This document shows positions 61,601 to 64,000 of a DNA stretch of 64,000 bases, in pieces. This stretch comes from Streptomyces himalayensis subsp. himalayensis. Its GTDB lineage: Bacteria; Actinomycetota; Actinomycetes; Streptomycetales; Streptomycetaceae. Within the stretch, counting starts at the first letter, position 1. Each line of letters begins with the position of its first letter. Location: the NCBI RefSeq assembly GCF_013778455.1, contig NZ_JACEHE010000009.1:211814-275813 (forward strand), in the 5' to 3' direction. The position numbers were made by a program, and so were the translations under genes. The notes under the pieces are model-generated. The model was not told the DNA's origin. It searched no databases and saw nothing but the letters and a program-made list of their open reading frames with translations.

Positions 61601-62015
61601 TGAGGATGTCGCGTGCCTTGTCGGCGTGGGCGCGGTTGCCGGTGACACACCACATGAGGGCGTTCTGGTACGCGGCGGCCGAGTCGGCGACGGCCTGGTT
61701 CTGGAAGTTGGTGGGACCGCGGCCCCAGGAGGTGATCTGTCCGGTGTTCTGGACCGTGTACGTGGCCTTCGACCGGACGTGGGCCGCGAACGCCAGGTAT
61801 CCGTCGTAGATGGGCGATTCCTGCGCGGCGACCGCGGCTTTCATGCGCGCGAGATCTGCGGCGCTGTGCAGCAGTCCGGGGTGGGTGAAGGCCCGAAGCC
61901 CGGTCTTGTCGTCCTGGGCCCACGCCGCCGCGGCGGAGGCGGACATTAGTCCGCCTCCGGCCACGGCCACGAGCCCCGCCGCGCCGAGAAAGGACCGTCG
62001 GCTGAGAGGAAGCAC
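58686..62015 (-). CDS. Multimodular polysaccharide lyase with FnIII, Ig-like and DUF1349-type domains
   Basis: 1109 residues from ATG 62015. Tat signal PLSRRSFLGAAGLVAVAGGG. Residues about 38-395 are an alginate-lyase-like (alpha/alpha) domain paralogous to the 57388 gene (AAAYQNALMWCVTGN, SGRDQGHEQ, WNQGVDLWGFDGNRIL). Then FnIII (about 405-490), a laminin-G/DUF1349-like sandwich (about 490-725), a second FnIII (about 735-825), a putative Ig domain (about 836-915, LPDGLRIDKRTGLISGTPNV) and a second sandwich ending SHFDEVSITPT. The accessory modules probably bind carbohydrate. It lies 30 nt downstream of the GH28-like gene and 32 nt upstream of the 57388 gene. Confidence 0.9.
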   Translation of the reverse strand: MLPLSRRSFLGAAGLVAVAGGGLMSASAAAAWAQDDKTGLRAFTHPGLLHSAADLARMKAAVAAQESPIYDGYLAFAAHVRSKATYTVQNTGQITSWGRGPTNFQNQAVADSAAAYQNALMWCVTGNRAHADKARDILNVWARSLTAITGADGPLGAGLQVFKFVNAAELLRHSDYDGWADADIARCEDSFLNVWYPAISGYMLYANGNWDLTSVQSILAIGVFCEEWTLFEDALRFAAAGAGNGSVRNRIVTDAGQGQESGRDQGHEQLAAGLLADAAQVAWNQGVDLWGFDGNRILANFEYAARYNLGGDVPFTPDLDRTGKYIKKSVSDRGRGTLPPIYEMAYAHYAGVRGLDAPYTKNAVFRGTGGIRVVEGSNDDLPSWGTFAYAGATAPSPSAPTAPAGVTAVGSGDGVTVAWLPSAWATGYTVLRATSPEGQYENVASGIDTPTYTDRDVRVGRTYYYTVTATNSMGDSGSSVWAPAAAGLPEPWSTRDVGDVKIPGSALFDGERFVLEASGTSDTYRLVHLPLNGDGTVTARVVWPLTSQYSKIGVTLRDSLDADAPQASMLIQGLPLHTWSGVWTVRPSAGANVSATGSTPVPPTQQQAITTSASFPISDLGALPESATPLEAPYVEGAGDGYRLRMPYWVRVTRKGKRCTGAISPDGIRWTEVGSTEVDLGRTAYAGLVLTSCLGVDEEYAETGTGAFDNVSVISSTSGEVWSVPRPARAATDLTATAGADAVELAWTDPDLSASYKVLRATGADGPYVTVATGVGPVGFGTRIRYADATGAPGTTYHYAVAKTNCGGRGRLSDSAAAKMPTPSVPELTSATTAFANKGVAVRHQLRASHEPIRFSADGLPDGLRIDKRTGLISGTPNVTGEFTVTTSAGNAAGDASGKLTLTVGTPPPDPWTYGDLGDVVLGDRDFGTFGVVAVTTPGSTAYEDGTFVVRGAGTDLTVNNQGMTGQFVRRPVTGDCEITARLVSRTGATADRVGLLMAKSLSPFDQAAGAIVTGGTTAQLMLRTTVAGRSTFTGNGAATLPSLLRLKRTGTAFSAAVSTDDGVTWTPLAAGEIPGFGDAPYYVGLVVCSRAPLARCTSHFDEVSITPT

Positions 62016-62045
62016 GGGGATGACTCCTAGTTCAGAGGTGGTGCG

Positions 62046-63824
62046 TCACGCGTGCTGGATGGTGAGTGAGACGGTCTGCGTCGCGGTGCCCACGCTGTTG
62101 GTGGCGGAGACGGTGACCGTGAAGCTGCCGACGTTGTCCTCGGCGGTACCGGAGATCAGACCGGTGGCGGTGTCGATGTCCAGCCCCTTCGGCAGCCCTT
62201 CCGCGTTGAACGACGTCGGCAGCGCGCTGGCCGTGATCAGGTGGTTGAAGACCTGGTTCTTGATGGCCGTGGCCTGGTCCGGGCTGGTGATCTGGGGGGC
62301 AACCGTGGAGGCCGGGGTGGCGGCGTCCAGGAAACGGAGGTCCTTCACATGCTCGTTGGCGAACATCGGCACCATGTCGGTGGTCAGGTACCAGCCGGGC
62401 TTCCGCATCTTGTCGTAGACGACCGTGCCGTTGATCGCCAGGTTCTGGAAGGTGAGGTTCTTGATGGGGCGGTCAGCGTCGTAGCCGGTCAGAATCGCCA
62501 TGTTGGCGTGCGTGCCGTCGTACGTCAGGTTCCGCACGTACACGTCCTCGATGCCCCGGCCGGGTGCGGCGTTGTACCGGTTGGCCATGACCCGCATGTT
62601 GATCAGCTGGCCCCAGGTGAAGTCCTCCACTCGGACGTCCTGGATGCGGACGTTGCGTATGAGGTTGCGGTCGCCGGGGTTCAGGGCGAAGCAGCCCTGG
62701 TAGAGGACCTGCGGCTCGCGGTGCTGGAGGACATCGATGTTGCTGAACACGATGTTCTCGATGACCTCGGGCTTGTCCGGGTTGCCGTGAGTGCCCATGT
62801 TCACCGGGTGCGCGACGTCGGCCCACAGGGTGGAGTTGCGGACGGTGACGTTGCGGCAGTCGCCGTAGTAGTCCCAGCGGTGGGCGTAGATGGCGATGCA
62901 GTCGTCGCTGTTCCGCATGAAGACGCCCTCGATCAGGACGTCCTCGCTGCTGAACACGTCGATGCCGTCGCCCCACTGGCCGAAGCTGTAGGAGTGCAGG
63001 TTGCGGACGGTGACCTGCTTCGACTGGCCGATGGTGCAGGAGTAGCCGGTCTTGGGGTTGAGGGCGAGGATGCCGTCGATCTCGATGTTCTTGGAGAATG
63101 CCACCAGGGTGGCGGCGTCCGAGTCCCAGATGATGCCCCGGCCGAGCAGCCGGGCGTTCTCCACGTTGACGAACTCCACCCGGGCCTTCAGCACCGCGCC
63201 GCCGGCCAGGTACACCGTCTTTCCGCTGGGCACCTTCACCACGTTGTTGGGGACGGTGTGGATGCCCGGCCCGAAGTAGATGACGTCGGGGTCGTCCTCC
63301 TCCGGCTGCGCCTCTATCGGGTTGGCGTGCAGGTGCAGGTTGTCGTAGATGTCGCCGCCGATCTCGATGGAGAGGTTGCGCGGCTCGGTGAGGCTGAAGG
63401 TGATGGTGTCGCCGCTCACCTCGTGCGGGATGTCGTACGACAGGGGGCGGATCCGCGCGGAGCTGATGGCGCCCTTGGAGGAGGTGACCTCGACCTCGAC
63501 GGTGCCGGTGAAGTCGAGGCTGGCGACCGAGGAGCTTCTGACGATTCCGGCGCCGGTCTTCTCGTTGATGGTCTTCGTTCTTGCGCGCACGACCGGCACC
63601 GTCTGCCATTCGCCGCCGGGCTTACGGGCCTTGACGGAGAAGCTGGTGTTGAGCGGTACCCCGGTCGGGATGGGGTACACCACCAGCCGGTCGGACGCTC
63701 CAGGCGTGTCGTCGGCTCTCGCGGTGCCGGCGGCCGCGCCGATCAGGGAGTACGCGGCGGCGGTGGCGCCGGCGGCCTGGAGGACGGTGCGCCGGGTCAG
63801 ACCAGTGCCCTGGGGTTCAGCCAT
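62046..63824 (-). CDS. GH28-like polygalacturonase with C-terminal Ig-like domain, Tat-exported
   Basis: 592 residues from ATG 63824 (AAGGAA 6 nt upstream). The Tat signal is LTRRTVLQAAGATAAAY. An N-terminal beta domain (about 45-150) precedes a right-handed parallel beta-helix (about 180-500) with GQWGDGIDVFSSEDV and FMRNSDDCIAIYAHRWD (paired catalytic Asp), the GH28 pattern; the usual GHG is replaced by GTHGNPD. Residues about 515-590 are an Ig-like module (LPKGLDIDTATGLISGTAED), close to that in the 1109-residue protein. It should hydrolyse galacturonan or a related glycan outside the cell. It is the first gene of the three-gene cluster. Confidence 0.9.
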   Translation of the reverse strand: MAEPQGTGLTRRTVLQAAGATAAAYSLIGAAAGTARADDTPGASDRLVVYPIPTGVPLNTSFSVKARKPGGEWQTVPVVRARTKTINEKTGAGIVRSSSVASLDFTGTVEVEVTSSKGAISSARIRPLSYDIPHEVSGDTITFSLTEPRNLSIEIGGDIYDNLHLHANPIEAQPEEDDPDVIYFGPGIHTVPNNVVKVPSGKTVYLAGGAVLKARVEFVNVENARLLGRGIIWDSDAATLVAFSKNIEIDGILALNPKTGYSCTIGQSKQVTVRNLHSYSFGQWGDGIDVFSSEDVLIEGVFMRNSDDCIAIYAHRWDYYGDCRNVTVRNSTLWADVAHPVNMGTHGNPDKPEVIENIVFSNIDVLQHREPQVLYQGCFALNPGDRNLIRNVRIQDVRVEDFTWGQLINMRVMANRYNAAPGRGIEDVYVRNLTYDGTHANMAILTGYDADRPIKNLTFQNLAINGTVVYDKMRKPGWYLTTDMVPMFANEHVKDLRFLDAATPASTVAPQITSPDQATAIKNQVFNHLITASALPTSFNAEGLPKGLDIDTATGLISGTAEDNVGSFTVTVSATNSVGTATQTVSLTIQHA

Positions 63825-64000
63825 GGGAGGTTCCTTCGCGATAAGGAGGGTTGGAGGGTGGATCTGGTCCTGAGGTTGCTGAGGTCTGGACCCAAGAGTC
63901 CGGAGTGTGCGGTCACGGGAGTCCGGCCGGTCGGTCACGCGAGTGGTCGCAGCGGATCGGTCACGTGAGATCGGACCGGTCAAGGAGGCGCGGACCGGCC
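63825..64000. promoter_or_regulatory. Upstream region of the uronan cluster with GGTCACGNGAG boxes
   Basis: Three 11-bp boxes, GGTCACGGGAG (63911), GGTCACGCGAG (63933) and GGTCACGTGAG (63959), lie 22 and 26 bp apart about 90-145 bp before the first gene. They read in one direction and may be regulator-binding sites. No matching regulator lies in the window. Confidence 0.45.

Overview
The window reads as Streptomyces chromosome. It is very GC-rich throughout, with G/C in most third codon positions, GTG and TTG starts, and families typical of the genus: DUF6479 membrane peptides, an Rpf-LysM-M23 cell-wall enzyme, actinobacterial GlgM/GlgC, a SpoIIE-type phosphatase and a NarL-type two-component pair. 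I found no rRNA, tRNA, CRISPR array, transposase, integrase or phage gene. Calls rest on reading translated motifs, start contexts and inverted repeats by eye; no database was searched.

Layout. 1-861: two DUF6479-type peptides, the first cut by the window edge. 1086-4182: a minus-strand sugar-catabolic operon (Gfo/Idh/MocA dehydrogenase, PmoA/DUF6807 protein, cupin) behind a LacI-type operator, with a truncated LacI helix-turn-helix facing it. 4316-8244: amidase, a 29-bp tandem array, a GNAT enzyme, an orphan 57-residue protein with a WAR...YED tail, a gene-poor stretch and a PhnZ-like HD protein. 8294-16481: SDR protein, WES/DGAT acyltransferase, glycogen/maltose-1-phosphate genes glgC and glgA(M), a DMT exporter and an exported Rpf-LysM-M23 protein. 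16810-25485: gnd, a Pro-Gly repeat protein, a small GNAT, panD, an aldehyde dehydrogenase relic, a CBS-containing M50 protease, cold-shock protein, a KhtTU-like K+/H+ antiporter pair and an FAH-family hydrolase.

25500-34300 is a sugar-uptake region. Two near-identical palindromic operators sit next to two gene relics (an enolase-superfamily dehydratase tail and a possible lactonase tail). They are followed by a zinc dehydrogenase, a LacI repressor with a near-lac operator, and a complete YtfQ-YtfR-YtfT-YjfF-type ABC importer. An imperfect ~110-bp direct repeat lies on both sides of this module.

34487-53685 carries signalling and stress functions: histidine kinase and response regulator, ABC exporter, LPG-synthase-like membrane protein, universal stress protein, XRE/flavin-pocket protein, zinc dehydrogenase, secreted esterase, GAF/PAS/PP2C phosphatase, DUF7144 membrane protein, GH15 enzyme, alpha/beta hydrolase, Hsp20 and two unrecognised proteins. 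The USP, Hsp20, alcohol dehydrogenase, PNPOx-like protein and CBS-M50 protease together resemble actinobacterial hypoxia/dormancy (DevR/OsdR-type) gene sets; that link is inference.

53914-63824 is an exported polyuronide-degradation cluster on the minus strand: a bimodular pectate lyase/pectinesterase, a lipase-like hydrolase, two paralogous alginate-lyase-fold proteins (one a 1109-residue multimodular protein) and a GH28-like polygalacturonase with an Ig-like domain. Twin-arginine signals mark three of these. Extracellular enzymes would de-esterify and cleave uronan, while the separate sugar loci (Gfo operon, Ytf importer) could handle sugars inside the cell.
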